DNA of 64,000 nucleotides from Acarospora socialis (lineage: Eukaryota > Ascomycota > Lecanoromycetes > Acarosporales > Acarosporaceae), in contig JAMYGW020000013.1 of NCBI GenBank assembly GCA_025617375.2, positions 806,001 to 870,000 of the forward strand, written 5' to 3'. How positions within the stretch are numbered: position 1 is the first letter of the stretch; each line of letters opens with the position of its first letter. Under the pieces are notes generated by a model that saw nothing but the letters and a program-made list of their open reading frames with translations, did not search any database and had not been told where the DNA came from. This document shows, piece after piece, positions 22,801 to 35,249 of this stretch. A program made the translations under genes and the position numbers.

Positions 22801-24080
22801 TTGCTGTTCTTACTGCCCTGTCACCATAGAGAAGGATGTTTTGAAGTGCTTGCGCTGCCCTGCCTTCATCCTCACTCACGCTATCCAGAATCCCGAGGCA
22901 GAGCTCAGTGGCATAACCAGCCTCCGCAAGTCGCTGAATCATAGCTTCCCTCTTCAGGTTGGCACTGGCCATACTGATACCTGCAGCATAGCCCTCTGGG
23001 AGACTCCATGCAGGCAGATCATCTTCCGGAACATGGACTAAGAGCCACTCAAGTGTCTCTTCACGATCCTTGCACTCATCGAGCGCCTCTTGAACGTGGC
23101 TTCCACGAAATCCCAGTTCCGTGAACTCATTAGCCATGACTTTCCTTTGCGACTCGGATAAGACGACATTATGCGGATTCCATACAGCATATCTTCTGAC
23201 GAGGTCCTCCATTTGGGCGCGTATCTTCTTGCTCATTTCAATTTTCGGGACCTTGCTCCAACCTTTCATGCTAGTCGAGCCATGGCCCTTACTCGTTGCT
23301 GAGACATTGCCACCTCCAAGACGAATGGGTAGTTGTTCGGCCTGTCTAGTCTCCTCTCGTACTCTTTCCTCTCTCCTCTTTGCCATAATGACCTGAGCTT
23401 TCTCCCGTTCCTGTTTCGCAGCGAATGGATCTGCCTCGTACATCCAACCTCTTCCACTACCGACGTCTTCCTTCTTCAACTCCTGAAATTCACCCTTCCA
23501 CAGTTCCCTGTATGTTGGCGGTAACATCATATGTATGTTCCGCATGCTACAGACCCGGAAAAGTGCATACGTTGCCGCAAAGTGACGGGCTTCGACCGCA
23601 GTAGGTTGAACGGCAAGGTGTTTATGAGTTGGAGGGAGCTTGAATGGAGGAAGGACGCAAGTTTCTTTAGTCTTTACATTGACCGCTTTGAGTATGACCA
23701 TTGAGGAGTATCCTTCAGGAGTTCTGTTCTGCAAAACCGATACCCCATCAGCACTTGCAAGCACAGCGCCGTGGAAGAGGTTCTACCATAGTATACTCCG
23801 GTTTCTCCCATCTCTGCTTTTGGCAATGCTCTGCAAGCATATTGACCGGAAGCTTGCCAGTCCACGAAGCTCCCCCAATCAAAGCCCTCGTATTCGCCCT
23901 GTTCTGTGCCTCTCCAGCTGCACCTTCTTGTGCGCCATTCGGAACACTTGGCCCCTTCCTTGGCCCCCCTGCATCTTTGTCCTCAGGTTTGTCCTTTGCG
24001 TTTGAGAAAACGATATAGCTGTCGTCAATGTTCGTTGTTGGACGGTTTGAGGCACCTCCTCCTTGCTTTTTCTTTGGCAT
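19867..24080 (-). CDS. ucp12: DEAH-box RNA helicase with UBA and RWD domains
   Basis: ATP-dependent RNA helicase of the DHX29/DHX57 type, orthologous in layout to S. pombe Ucp12 and budding yeast YLR419W, which are linked to ribosomes and translation. Three exons, 24080-23787, 23728-20167 and 20117-19867, with introns of 58 and 49 bases, give about 1368 residues. Order: basic N-terminus MPKKKQGGG; UBA-like segment about residues 289-332; RWD about 417-524 (WEQELHTLEAIFADRYQ); Walker A GETGSGKST at about 618-626; DEVH at about 728-731; SAT at about 760-762; motif VI QRRGRAGR; then HA2 and OB-fold regions. The last exon restores the OB-fold end (PFNAYTLLLFSGPIT); without that splice the frame would run into unrelated sequence. 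It shares a 285-base divergent promoter with the HNT3 gene. Confidence 0.92.
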
Positions 24081-24365
24081 TATCCCAAATGCCCGATTTC
24101 AGATATCTCCAGTGAGCCATGGAGCAGAATACTGGATATATGAGACAGCAACGTGATTGTGCGTAGCAGTGGCTATGAGAAAATGACAATGCCTTTTCCG
24201 TGAGAGATCTGCACCAGGATTTAGGCGAACGGCTACTCTAATACCGCTAGGTAGTTTCATAGGGCTGATTGACATCATCCCATGAGGTCCATCATCAATG
24301 GACGCAGGACTACTGGCACTATAGGCAGACGTTTCACCGGATCATATCGCGCATCTTCTCATACA

Positions 24366-25264
24366 ATGGAGAACGTTCAAGAATCCGATCAGGATGCCAT
24401 AAGTAAAGAGGAGATGACAGGCACAGCTGTCCCGCCATCGTCCTCTACTACGCCGAAGAAACGCAACGCATGTAGTGTCCTCTTCACATTTATTAGATTA
24501 AGGAACACTAGGCTGACTGTTGTTCAGTCTCAGAACTCATGTCTACAAAATCGAAACCTCCGGCTTCACCAACAAAACCTCAAAGGCCTAAACCATCCTT
24601 CTTTCCCGGACGAGATGGACTCGGCGCATATCTAGAGAGCCCACAATCGTTCCCACCGTCGCGAGTGATCTACTATACAGACGACTTTGTCGCCATCAAC
24701 GATCTATACCCGAAATCCTCCGTCCACGTCTTGCTCCTACCCCGAGACAAGTCCAAGAACCTCCTGCACGCCTTCGACGCCTTCGAAGATTCCGCCTTCC
24801 TAGCCAAAGTACAAGCCGAAGTCAGAAAGCTGCGAGGGATGGTTGCCGGAGAGTTGAGAAGGAAGTACGGGAAGTTCTCCGCCCAGGACAAAGCACGCGA
24901 GGAGGCCATGGAAGCAGACCCTCCGCCAGACAAATTACCTAGCGGCAGGGATTGGGATAAGGAGATCATATCTGGCATCCACTCTCGCCCATCGATGAAC
25001 CATTTACACATTCATGTGCTGTCGGTCGATAGGGTCAATGAGTGCATGAAGCATAGGAAACATTACAATAGCTTCGCCACTCCGTTTCTGATTGACGTGG
25101 AGGACTTTCCGCTGGCGGAAGATGACGTGCGAAGGCATCCGGGGAGGCAAGGCTACTTGGATAGCGACCTGAAGTGTTGGAGGTGTGGCAAGAATTTCGG
25201 AGCTAAATTTGCAGCCTTGAAGCAGCATCTGGCGCAAGAATTCGAAGAGTGGAAGAAGAAATAG
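24366..25264 (+). CDS. HNT3: aprataxin-like DNA deadenylase (HNT3)
   Basis: Removes 5'-AMP left on DNA ends by failed ligation, in the nucleus. Exons 24366-24471 and 24528-25264 with a 56-base intron give about 280 residues. The junction creates RNAFSELM, a segment I recall as common in fungal homologues. The HIT core shows NDLYPKSSVHVLLLPRDK and the catalytic histidine triad HLHIHV at residues 194, 196 and 198. A C-terminal C2HH zinc finger follows, with Cys252, Cys255 and His269 (CWRCGKNF...LKQHL). An in-frame upstream ATG at 24282 is possible but would add a poorly conserved tail, so I chose 24366. Convergent with IRC22 and divergent from the helicase. Confidence 0.9.
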
Positions 25265-25575
25265 TAACTCCGTCGAAGATGCTTGACAGAACCTTATGGA
25301 GTGTCATGTCGTTGTGTATGTCCGACGCCTGCAGATAGATTTAGGCAGATGAAGAGTATGCATACCAGAATAAGCGCGTTCCTCATATGCCCTGAATTCT
25401 TATAATCCTTAATTCATATCATACAGAATGGTACTGGAAGCTGCACAATAACGTTCTTCCACGTGTATGTAGCACGTCGTAGCATATCTATCGACACCTC
25501 ATAAGCAATACATGGGTTGAAGACAGAATCTCATCTTGTCCCTTCTGCGTGCGTTTGTCATGTCCCTCCATAGCC
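25265..25575. other. convergent 3' flank of HNT3 and IRC22
   Basis: 311 bases between two converging genes; AT-rich patches (TTCTTATAATCCTTAATTCA at about 25396) may serve as poly(A) signals for either strand. Nothing else is seen. Confidence 0.4.
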
Positions 25576-26528
25576 CTACTCTGGCTTACTTCGACTCTTG
25601 GGTCTTGCGGGTCCACCACTTTTGACCCTCTTGGCCTCAGGCCTGTTGATGTGGTGTTGTGGGATCCAACTCTCATCGTAAGCCTTTGCGCCAGAGGTGA
25701 CGGCTGGTCCGTCCGCCCCAATCACGGATACTTGATCAGCAGGATCGACTTTCTTCGAGCCACCGGAAGATCGTTTCGCCCGTTCCCCACCCTTTCCACC
25801 ACGACGCTTCTGTGGGAACAGGGTAGTAATCCAGGTGTTGTAGATGAAATAGCAAGTGCCTGCGAATGCTGCCAAAAGGAAGAGATATAGAAAGATGCTG
25901 TAAATGTATAAGCAATCAGCCTAGGGCTTTTACATCCTAATACCATGGTCTTCTCGAGTAATGCTTACATTTGTGGATCGAAGAAACTCGTATCAGGCTC
26001 CACAATGGTCACAGTCTCGTTGAATGCCTGTAGATTGTAAAAGGTGCCCTTATTGTCGCTCAACACAGCAGCGAGGTTCAGCCGCAATTCTTGCGGATGA
26101 AGCTCAGTCGCGAAGCTGTAGCTCAGGCTCTCCTTCTGGCCTGCCGGTATCTCGACGTTGTACCTCGTGGTTGTTAGATTGCGAATAATGCGACTGCCCT
26201 GGGGATCGATGTCTGGTGTCCACAAGCTGCCACCGATGAAGGCGACACTGATTGGAGAAGGTTCGTTGTTGGTAAACGATAGGAGCGCTTGAGTTGGGCG
26301 ACCGTTGATGAGCTTTACACCGAAGATCTCGGAGGAAGGAAAAGACGCCGATGCATGAACGTCTATATTCGGCGACGTTGATGGTGCTTCGAGCTCCTCA
26401 TCCACAACATCCTAGGCCTCGATGTCAGCGCCGCGGATCTCAAGATTAGTTAGGGTATTACGTACAGCAAAGCTGCCAATTGCTCGCAGCGACAACAGAG
26501 CCAATGTTGAAAGTTTGAGGTGAACCAT
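25576..26528 (-). CDS. IRC22: IRC22/TRAP-alpha-like ER membrane protein
   Basis: Fungal relative of the translocon-associated protein alpha subunit, an ER membrane glycoprotein near the Sec61 channel. Three exons, 26528-26466, 26411-25969 and 25897-25576, with introns of 54 and 71 bases, give about 275 residues. Exon 1 encodes a signal peptide (MVHLKLSTLALLSLRAIGSF). The lumenal domain follows (IFGVKLINGRPTQALLSFTN, then SVAFIGGSLWTP and ELRLNLAAVLSD). The second splice builds a membrane helix at about residues 169-191 (IFLYLFLLAAFAGTCYFIYN). The cytosolic tail is basic and ends RPKSRSKPE. Length and layout match the family. It is divergent from the CCCH-protein gene, with 504 bases between starts. 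Confidence 0.9.
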
Positions 26529-27032
26529 GTTTAAGAATCTGACGAAGTTGCGCTTGGCTTGTTCAGGAAAGAGTTGGGTTGAAGTTGAATGCTGGAACGT
26601 GGTTTTTCCCAAGGCGATGAGATGCCTTGCTTAGTCATCCACTGATTACTCGGGTCGCTCGCACAACATTGAATTTATGCTTCAAGATACTGAAGGAATA
26701 ATCACACGGAGAAGATGTTCAATGCGTGAGTTTGAATCGGTGGGAACAAATTTCGAGAAGAGAAATTCCTTGAGTGCGAAGTATTTTATATGGTCATCGT
26801 CACATGCAACAGAATTGAAGTCGTTCTGTGGTGCTGTTATGAATCGTACGGTTATGCATAAACCCGTCTTGTGCAAGGTGCACTGTTAACAGCATCGCGT
26901 GTCAGAACTCCTATTGCTCTTCCACCATCTTCCAGCACACTGTTCGTTCTTGGAACGCTTGAGACCATACTTTCACGCTGTGTACCTGTGATTAGTTACG
27001 CTTTCATGCTGTCTAATTGAACTATCCACATA
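26529..27032. other. divergent promoter region, IRC22 and CCCH gene
   Basis: About 500 bases between two divergent start codons. No recognisable binding site stands out; the middle (about 26690-26880) is AT-richer than the genes. Confidence 0.4.
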
Positions 27033-28788
27033 ATGACGGACGACAACTCCACTCAAGCTCTAGTGGAGCGTTATGAGCTTCTGAAAGGTGCAGAACACCA
27101 CAAAAACGCACTTATTGAGGTTAGCAGGAACTGTAGAATTCTTCTTCAAGGCTGCTTTTCCTTCGAAGGGCTTTGTCAATCTATCACCCATTGAACGTAT
27201 AGGTTCCTTCTATCAAGATATATAGACTGACAGGCGGTGTGGGATCCAGGAGCTCCTGCGTCGACTCAATACAGTCAATCTACAGTATCAGAGAGAACAC
27301 CTTGACCTAGAAAGAGAGTCTCAATACAATCGAGATGGGCAGCTCCGTGAATTTCAATTAAAAGAGGAGCTGAGAAGGACAAAGGCTGTTCTAGTATGTG
27401 ATCCTGCCATGGGAACCGTACTCTTGTTAAACATCGTCGTTTTCGTTGGATGGATTTGGGCCAAGGACTTTGGGACTTGGCACGTCCTCATAATACAGCG
27501 AAAGCTCACACATTTGCCGCAGGAACGAGATCCATTTGTTCTAGTTTTAATTGACGGAGATGGCATGATTGTAGGCACCCGTACTCTCGCTTGAGATGTT
27601 CCATCGTCCAAGCAAGACTCGTCTGACATGGCACAGTTCGACGAGCAGCTCCTTCAGAAAGGGGAACAAGGCGGTAAAGAGGCCGCAGGTCTTCTCTGGG
27701 GATGTGTCCGAGATTATGTTCGTCAAAAGAACCCTGATCTGCCGTCCGACATGCGGATTGTCACGCGAATTTATGCCAATCTGAAAGGCCTTGCGGATGT
27801 GTGCTGTAAAGCAGGTTTTGTAGAGAAGGCGTCAACTCTTGATGACTTTGCCCGAGGCTTTACCGGAAGCAAGCAGTTATTCGACTATATCGACGTGGGA
27901 AGTGGAAAGGATCGTGCCGATGATAAACTTACTGGTACTTTTTAAAACCCTTCCCAACTCCAAATCTCAGTTGCACTGACAAGTACGCTCATAGAAATAT
28001 TCAAACTCCACCTCTACGATTGTCATTGTCGTCAAATCATATTTGGCTGCTCGCATGATAATGGATACGCGCGGCTGCTCGAAGATTTGCTGGCGGATAA
28101 GCCCAGTATAAAGCACATCACTCTCTTGGAGGGAGTGCCTTTCGAGAGAGAGCTGGCGATCCTCAAGAACACATATGAAACCACCAAATTCAAGAACCTT
28201 TTTCGGACTACTAAAATCAGTGTTTACCATCCTCCACAGCCACAGCCGCAACCGCAGTTTCAATTCCAGCCGCCACCTACAACAACACGCACTTTATCGA
28301 TTCCGAACTCGACTCCAATGAATCCAACAGCACCTTCATGGGCATCGACCGCCATGACGGCGCCAGCAAACATAGCTTCGCCTCCACCGACCCCGAACCC
28401 AGCTCCCGTCACCCCCGGCATACCTCGCAATCGCTACGGCCAGCGTGTTGACCCGCAGCTGCAATACGACAAAACCGAAGTCAACCGGGTCAAGAAGATT
28501 CACATGTGCAACGTACACTATCTCCGGAAGGATTGCCCCTACGGCGATGAATGCACCCACGACCATTCTTACAAGCCCAGCAAAAATGAGCTCACAACTC
28601 TGAAGTATGTCGCTCGCATGACGCCCTGCAGGTTCGGAACGGAGTGTGACGACCTGATCTGTATCTATGGCCATCGGTGCCCTCTGTCCCGCCCAGGGTA
28701 CAAGGACTGTCATTTCGGGGAGAACTGTCGCTTCAATATCGACATGCATGGCATTGACATCAATGTGGTCAAGATTGTCAGGGTTTGA
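27033..28788 (+). CDS. DUF7923-type protein with tandem CCCH zinc fingers
   Basis: Five exons: 27033-27119, 27250-27393, 27523-27570, 27637-27934 and 27995-28788. Introns are 130, 129, 66 and 60 bases, and the product is about 456 residues. The N-terminus is a coiled coil (LLRRLNTVNLQYQREHLDLE, then RRTKAVL). The middle starts PFVLVLIDGDGMIF, runs through LLWGCVRDYV and RIYANLKGLADVC, and ends with HLYDCHCRQIIFGCSHDNGY; this resembles NYN/PIN-like folds (the LIDGDG acid motif). A Gln/Pro-rich linker follows. The C-terminus has a clean C-x8-C-x5-C-x3-H finger (CNVHYLRKDCPYGDECTHDH) and two further cysteine-rich CCCH-like units. This points to RNA or nucleic-acid binding, perhaps nucleolytic. 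The family is conserved in Pezizomycotina and, to my knowledge, uncharacterised. Confidence 0.8.
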
Positions 28789-29863
28789 GCAGGCCGGGGT
28801 TAATGTATGAGCGGTGTTGTGTTGCTATAAGATTCGCCAAAACTCGGGGTCCGCTTTGGAGAGTGAGAGCGGTCATCTTTGCCAGGAATCGATCTGGATC
28901 AGTGGAACGAATCAAAACTGCGAGAAGCAGAAGAGACCTCTTTCTCTAGGAAAATGCTAAGAGCTTACTACTCTCATATGAATCATGCTTAGATGGCCTC
29001 CGATGCAATGAGAGACGTGTGTCGATCCTACACCAACTCAGAACTTCCGTCCCATCCCTCCCTTCTCCCCCTTCGTCCTCAATTCACCTGCCGCACATGC
29101 AAAACTTAACCTTCCATCACTCCCATCCGAAGTCCCCCTAACCATCGTCAAGCCCCGCTGCATTGCTCGAAGCCGACAACAAGCTACTCGTAGTACTCCA
29201 CGACGGCTGGAGATCCTCTACCCTCCCCTTTCAACCCGAAGAGATTCTCGACCACCACCATTCTAAGTTGGTCGTGTTCACACTTACGCGTCGTCGCTAT
29301 TGACTCCATACTCAACAACTCGAAAGGTAGATCTCACTAGTCAACTGTGACAACGTCGATTGGGGCTCCGGGGATATTGGCTTCCCGTTGGCTCTGGGAG
29401 CTGAAGCGGTATGAAGAACGCTCTGACGATTTTACGGAGGGAGTGTTGGTATGGCCGAATAATGTTGTTGTGCTGCTGCTGTATAGGCGTGTCGGGTTGT
29501 GGCAGGCTTCGCCTGGGCCAGGCTGTTGATACCATCAATCTGAGGGCAACACGTAACCATTGACTTGAATGTGCATATACTCTCGATGACTCAATAGCCA
29601 ATGACAACCATCCCCCCATTTAGGATGATCCCTTCTGCTGACGGCGACGAAATGCGATTGCAGCCTTAGCTGGACAGAAAGGCAACGTAGATTTCCGCCT
29701 GAAGCGATACATATCAAGCAAGCAGATTTCAGCAACCCTTCCCGTCAGCCGCACATCTTCCATCGGATCTTCTCACCGGACTCCCGTAAACCAACCGGTA
29801 CTCAAGCAAAGGGGTATCGAACGCCTCAAACCCACACCATCCTCCACCATCTAAGCCAGAGCC
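28789..29863. other. convergent intergenic stretch with a coding-like relic
   Basis: Lies between the ends of the CCCH-protein gene and POT1. At about 29157-29303 the plus strand reads LLEADNKLLVVLHDGWRSST then PFQPEEILDHHHSKLVVFTL. Another frame just upstream (29101-29155) reads KLNLPSLPSEVPLTIVKP. This may be a small decayed gene; no family is recognised and no start is evident. The rest holds nothing I can support. Confidence 0.3.
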
Positions 29864-31999
29864 CTACATGATCACCGTCCCAAACAACCTCCACCTCCTC
29901 TCCCAACCCTCAGCATCCACAGCCGCCTGCCCCGTTTCGGCCTTCTCCCCAATGCCTGCTGCGCTCCTTTCCCCAGTCTTACTCTTGACCCCGTACTCCT
30001 TCAGACAGCAAATGAACGGCTTCGCAGCCGGCGGTGCAGCGTCCTTCACCTGCGTTCTACGGTCGAGCGCGGTAGAACTCTGGCCTTTGTTGGCGTCTCG
30101 AGGCCTCAGCGCCGACAATTCCGTGGCTTTGCGCTCTTCGAGGTCGCCCCAGAGGATGAAGAGTTTCTCGCGGAGGGTCGCGAGCGCGGTGGGGTTTTGG
30201 CGGAGACTGCGCGTTCGGTGGTCAGTGAATACGCCCGTAACGGTGAGATGGAGCGCTGCCGATGGTTGGGATAGGAAACGAGACGTACTTTTGCGCGTCC
30301 ATCTTCAGCAACATCTCGGCGTCGTGATCAGCGACCAGGGCGCGCAGTCTCGTATCACCCCCATCCGTAGGAGAGCTTTTCGCGTCTTCAAGAAGGAGGT
30401 AGAAGCGCCACTCCCATCGCGTCTTGCCGCCCCATCCGTGGCCGTCATCCCATTGCCTTCGGTTCTCGTCCATCTCGGCGTCGCTGTCGGCGCTGTCGTT
30501 ATCGGATAGTACGTCGTATTCGCTCACCTTGCAGGGGACAGCAAAGTCGGCTAGATTTGGGGGAAAATAGTCGACGACTCGGACGCTGGCGCGAGTGCAG
30601 ACGTTTTGGAAGGGGAGTTGGTATGTTACGCCGGAAGGGGTGGTTGTCTCGTGTGAGTCGTTGGAAAGGATTGTAGTAATTGAGGTTGGCCGGACGGATG
30701 GGTGGTTGCACCTGACTATACGATGGCGTTAGAGCGTAGTCAGTGTAGAAAGTATATGAGCGCCTAACTGTGCTTGTTCATTTCATAACGGTCAAGCGCG
30801 GGCGCTCTGATGGCTTCTACCTCATGGGAAGCCTGTTGCTTCCGCTGTTGCTGCTGCTGCTTTCGTTTCTTTCCCCTTCCCTTCGGCTGCCCTTCGGTAC
30901 CCTCGCCTTGTTTCCTCTTCTGCCCTTGCGCCAGCTCGACGAAGTCCGATCTCTGTGCTTTGAATTTAATCCAGTACTCTCGCTTCCGCTTTAATACGTC
31001 CTTTACTCGATCATCTTCGCGCTCATTGAGTACCGTCACATCAACGCGGTTGGGGTAGCGTCTGTCCGTGTGTAAACAGCCTTCGAGCTTGCCATCCTGC
31101 CCGAGTTTGATGCGCAGATTTCTCAAGTGGATCCAGTCCTCGTTTTTAACACCTTGCATGGCGAAAATGGAGTGTGGTTCCCACAACGCAACTTGCAATG
31201 TCATCTTGCCCCAGGGCCCTGGCCAGTGTCGATTTTTGGAGTGTTTTGGCAGGTAACCGTGTTCATCACCGTCTCTGGCTATTCCTTCTTCTTCTGAACA
31301 CCCCCATTCGTAGTTGTACATGAGATTATTCGACGTATAATCAGTGACATAGAGCTCGCATCGGCCGTTGCTAGAGTGTTTTCTAACGACTTGACCAACA
31401 ACATCGTAAAAGGTGTCAATCTTGACGTCTTTGATGAGAGAGAACTTGTTCCTCGGACTGACAGCCGCAGAAGAAACGACAACAGGTGACTTTGCGTCGA
31501 TTGTGGTTCGGAGTTCAATCGGCGCTGTAAATCCACTCCTATCTTTCGAGTTGCACAAGGTAATGGCATAGAGGGTCTCGGCAACAGTCGGTGGTGGCAT
31601 ACGAGCGCTCTTCCTGTGGATCATGTTCGCTCTGTTACTTCCTACACTTTCTGGGATGCCAGCAGCGGGGAATACGGTCCATCCGGTTTGGAAGCTGGAA
31701 AGTGCAGAAGTCATGCCGCTGTAATTCTTGACCCTGACGGCCCGGACAATGACAACATCGCCAGTGCCTTGGACAGAGGGGAGTTCCGATTCCATCGGCC
31801 GGAAAAACTTGACTTTGAGGCCATCGTCGTAGCCCCCGAGCGTAGAGTCTGCCAATGTGAATGTGGACATGTAATCTGTGCCCCGTGAGCGAGAAGGGGG
31901 CAGGAAATCCACCACCACGCCCATAACGTTGAGGTCTTCATTGAGGCGGTCTGTTGCTGTTTGCAGGTCGACGAAGCCTGCCGGGAGGACTGTGACCAT
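29864..31999 (-). CDS. pot1: telomere single-strand binding protein POT1
   Basis: Binds the telomeric G-rich overhang and protects chromosome ends within the shelterin complex. Three exons, 31999-30769, 30715-30289 and 30206-29864, with introns of 53 and 82 bases, give about 666 residues. The N-terminal OB fold (Telo_bind) is visible as FVDLQTATDRLNEDLNVMGV and DYMSTFTLADSTL, with DVVIVRAVRVKNYSGM after it. A second OB region follows (SLIKDVKIDTFYDVVGQVVR, then CELYVTDYTSNN and WGKMTLQVALWEPHS with NEDWIHLRNLRIKLG). A low-complexity basic linker (KRKQQQQQRKQ) precedes a poorly conserved C-terminal region with an acidic patch. The end is divergent from known homologues, so the last exon is the least certain. 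It is divergent from importin alpha, 489 bases apart. Confidence 0.88.
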
Positions 32000-32488
32000 G
32001 CCTGATGAAAACTACACCGCGAAAAAGACGACACTGATATTGAGTACACTTTTCAAATCTTATGCAGGCTTTCTCTATATGTTTATGCCAAGAGATGCGA
32101 AGAAGCGCGTAGAACGAGACGCGTCAAAGTTCAACAAAGAGATACATGGTGCACCCGTAAACTTCAGCAGATTGTCATTATGCACTGGAATGCAGGAAAC
32201 GAAAACATTGAAGAGTAGGTACTAATATCCAGGAAATGGTTTGACCCTTTACATAGAGTGAATCCGTGCAATGGAGATGGGCAAACATGCTTAGTCAGCC
32301 AGACAGCGAAAGTCACGTTATTAGCGCCGCAGAACCGAAAACAGCGCTGAAGCTGCTCCCAACTTTCCAATCAAGTTCGACAAACCTCACCTCTCCCACC
32401 ACCACTGAGTTTTGCACCACACACCATTCTCTTTCGTTCAGTCAACCTCCAATTTACAGTTGAAAGAGCCCAGTCTACGAACATCACG
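32000..32488. other. divergent promoter region, POT1 and importin alpha
   Basis: 489 bases between divergent starts. Pyrimidine-rich leader sequence precedes the importin start (CCTCTCCCACCACCAC at about 32390). No specific regulatory motif is identified. Confidence 0.4.
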
Positions 32489-34442
32489 ATGGCGGAACGC
32501 TACATCCCTGAACATCGTCGCACTCAGTTTAAAGCGAAAAACACCTTCAAGCCAGATGAACTGCGTCGACGCCGTGAAGAGCAACAGGTAGAGATTCGCA
32601 AGGCCAAGCGGGAAGAAAACCTTGCAAAGCGAAGAGGTATCGCAACTCGGGATGGATCGGTCGCAGTAGGAGGTGGACCTGGTGCGTCATTGGGTGCGGC
32701 GCCAGATAGCGATGACGAAGGGGGGCATATCGAGAGTCAAGTACGTGGGATGTCGTTCTCCAAGCTATATGGTATCAGCTAGCTTATTGCATTGCTGCTA
32801 CATGTACTATTGTTCACGTCTCCCAAAGACTATGTTTCTCGTCGCCTCTTATTACAGTTTGCTATCTCTAATCCCTCAAGATGCCGCTCAAGCCTTCCCA
32901 TAACTTCTCCCTGGTCATGGCAGCCTCTGTAGTATGAGACTGACATATATTGCTTTTCACAGCTCGATGTGGAGTTACCGGAAATGGTTAAGGGAGTCTT
33001 TTCCGACCAGATCGATGCCCAGATCCAAGCAACCACCAAGTTCCGAAAGCTACTTTCCAAAGAGCGTAACCCTCCCATTGAAAAGGTCATAGAGACCGGA
33101 GTTGTCAGCCGCTTTGTCGAGTTCCTACGCTCGCCTCATACTCTTGTTCAATTCGAGGCGGCCTGGGCTCTCACAAATATAGCCTCCGGCTCTGCTCAGC
33201 AGACGCAAGTGGTCATTGAGGCTGGCGCTGTACCCATTTTCGTCGAGTTGCTAAGTAGTCATGAGCCGGATGTTCGGGAGCAGGCGGTTTGGGCGTTGGG
33301 AAACATTGCTGGTGATAGCCCCTCCTGTAGGGATTTCGTCTTGCAAGCCGGCGCTCTCCGACCTCTTCTTGCCCTCTTGGGCGACAGCCGCAAGCTGAGC
33401 ATGCTGAGGAATGCCACGTGGACACTGAGCAACTTTTGTCGTGGGAAGACGCCGCAACCTGATTGGCAGACAGTGAGTGAAGGCGGACATAACGAGATTG
33501 TCATTATGCTGATTGGCTCAGCAGATTTTACCCGCACTACCAGTGCTTGCCAAGCTCGTATACTCACTTGACGATGAGGTCCTGATAGATGCTTGCTGGG
33601 CCATCTCATATCTATCTGATGGTGCCAATGATAAGATACAAGCAGTCATCGAGGCCGGCATCCCACGTCGTCTTGTCGAGCTTCTGATGCATGCATCAAC
33701 ATCTGTCCAGACACCCGCTCTGAGGTCTGTCGGTAATATAGTTACTGGAGATGATGTCCAGACTCAAGTCATCATCAACTGTGGCGCTCTTCCAGCGCTG
33801 CTCTCACTCCTGAGCTCTACTAAGGATGGTATTCGCAAAGAGGCCTGCTGGACTATCTCTAACATCACCGCTGGCAACTCCACCCAGATTCAGGCTGTCA
33901 TTGATGCGAACATCATACCACCTCTGATCAACTTGCTGTCTAACGGCGACTTCAAGACTCGAAAGGAGGCTTGCTGGGCCATCTCGAATGCTACATCCGG
34001 TGGCTTGCAGAAGCGAGAACAGATCCGTTACCTGGTCTCTCAAGGATGTATCAAACCACTGTGCGATCTACTCGCTTGCCCAGACAACAAGATCATCCAG
34101 GTCGCTCTGGATGGGTTGGAGAATATTCTCAAGGTCGGCGAAATGGATAAGGAGGCTTCCGAGAACCCAACCGAGCAAAACATCAACCGCTATGCTTTGT
34201 TCATTGAAGAGGCCGGTGGCATGGAGAAGATCCACGACTGTCAGAACAACGCTAACGAGGAGATCTATATGAAAGCCTACAACATCATCGAGAAATATTT
34301 CTCGGACGAGGAAGAGGCAGGTGGCGATCTGGACGAGTTGGCGCCTCAACAGGGTGAGGGTGCGTTCGGGTTCGGCACACAGCAACAGCAGCAGCAAGGC
34401 GGGTTCAACTTCGCCAACGGCGGCGACTCCATGGACATGTAA
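32489..34442 (+). CDS. SRP1: importin subunit alpha (karyopherin alpha)
   Basis: Adaptor that binds classical nuclear localisation signals and hands cargo to importin beta for nuclear import. Exons 32489-32740, 32963-33472 and 33525-34442, with introns of 222 and 52 bases, give about 559 residues, normal for the family. The importin-beta-binding domain is N-terminal ([20 protein letters not shown]). Armadillo repeats fill the middle, each with the conserved tryptophan/asparagine ladder ([65 protein letters not shown] and [13 protein letters not shown]). The C-terminus has an acidic stretch and a Gln/Gly-rich tail. At the second acceptor I used the downstream of two adjacent CAGs, which gives [11 protein letters not shown]. 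Confidence 0.95.
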
Positions 34443-35249
34443 TTGGACTCTGAGAAGAGCGATATCTGTCGAGACTCGCCTTTACTGCTATACATCCTTG
34501 GTACCCGAAACTATTCCCTGGCAACGAAGCCTTGCTAGGTCTCATGATTTCAGCTTTGCCCTTGCTCGCGGTACATTGTTATAATCCACCTTTCACGTTC
34601 AAAACAATCCCCTTCACGCTCCACCCAATCACGCAACCCAATCCTACCCATACCCCTCACCCTGCGTCTCCCTTATCTTGTTTATTGTTGAGATGACCTT
34701 TCCACGATCCATACTAGCGAGATTCCCAATCATGTACTCCCCAGAACTTATGTCATAGCACAGCATCATGTACCCCGGCGCTTCATCTCTTCTGTTTTTC
34801 AAATCCCCGGTTGTGGTGGTGGTGGATATGGGCTTTCTTCATGTGTTCTCTGCTCGCCGTAGCCTGTTAATAGACGCGTGGGGGATGGGATGGTTGAGGG
34901 TTGCGTATACCGAAAATCGAAACCCCGGTCAATTCTGTGACGATCGCTACTGAGAGAGTAACCTGCTTTGCTGGAGACTGCGTGCTGTCGATGATACTCT
35001 GATTGTTTTACAGGGTCGCAAGAATCCTGCGGCGAACCTTGATTCAAAGACTAGCTACATCAATTCGAGCACGTAATTTCTACACCCACCGCCTACGAAA
35101 GAAACCATGACATCTCCTCCCCGCAAACAAGCCCAACTCTATTCCGGCATGCCTCCCAACGTTCCCACATCTAACCCCAGCTCCCGCCTCCCGCCACTCC
35201 TCCCTTCACTACTTCTCCTCTTCTCATCCTGCAGTCTCCACCTCTCCGC
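34443..35249. other. convergent 3' flank, importin alpha and dehydrogenase
   Basis: No supported gene. A 57-codon plus-strand frame at 35107-35280 (MTSPPRKQAQLYSG, then a Leu-rich LLPSLLLLFSS) overlaps the end of the dehydrogenase antisense and has no family resemblance, so I leave it unassigned. Confidence 0.4.

Noticed and set aside
24282-24365. Upstream in-frame ATG as the HNT3 start
   Set aside because: The added residues look like untranslated leader; the conserved part begins well after 24366.
29868-30509. 213-codon plus-strand frame
   Set aside because: Antisense to POT1 exons 2 and 3, whose spliced frame is continuous and family-like.
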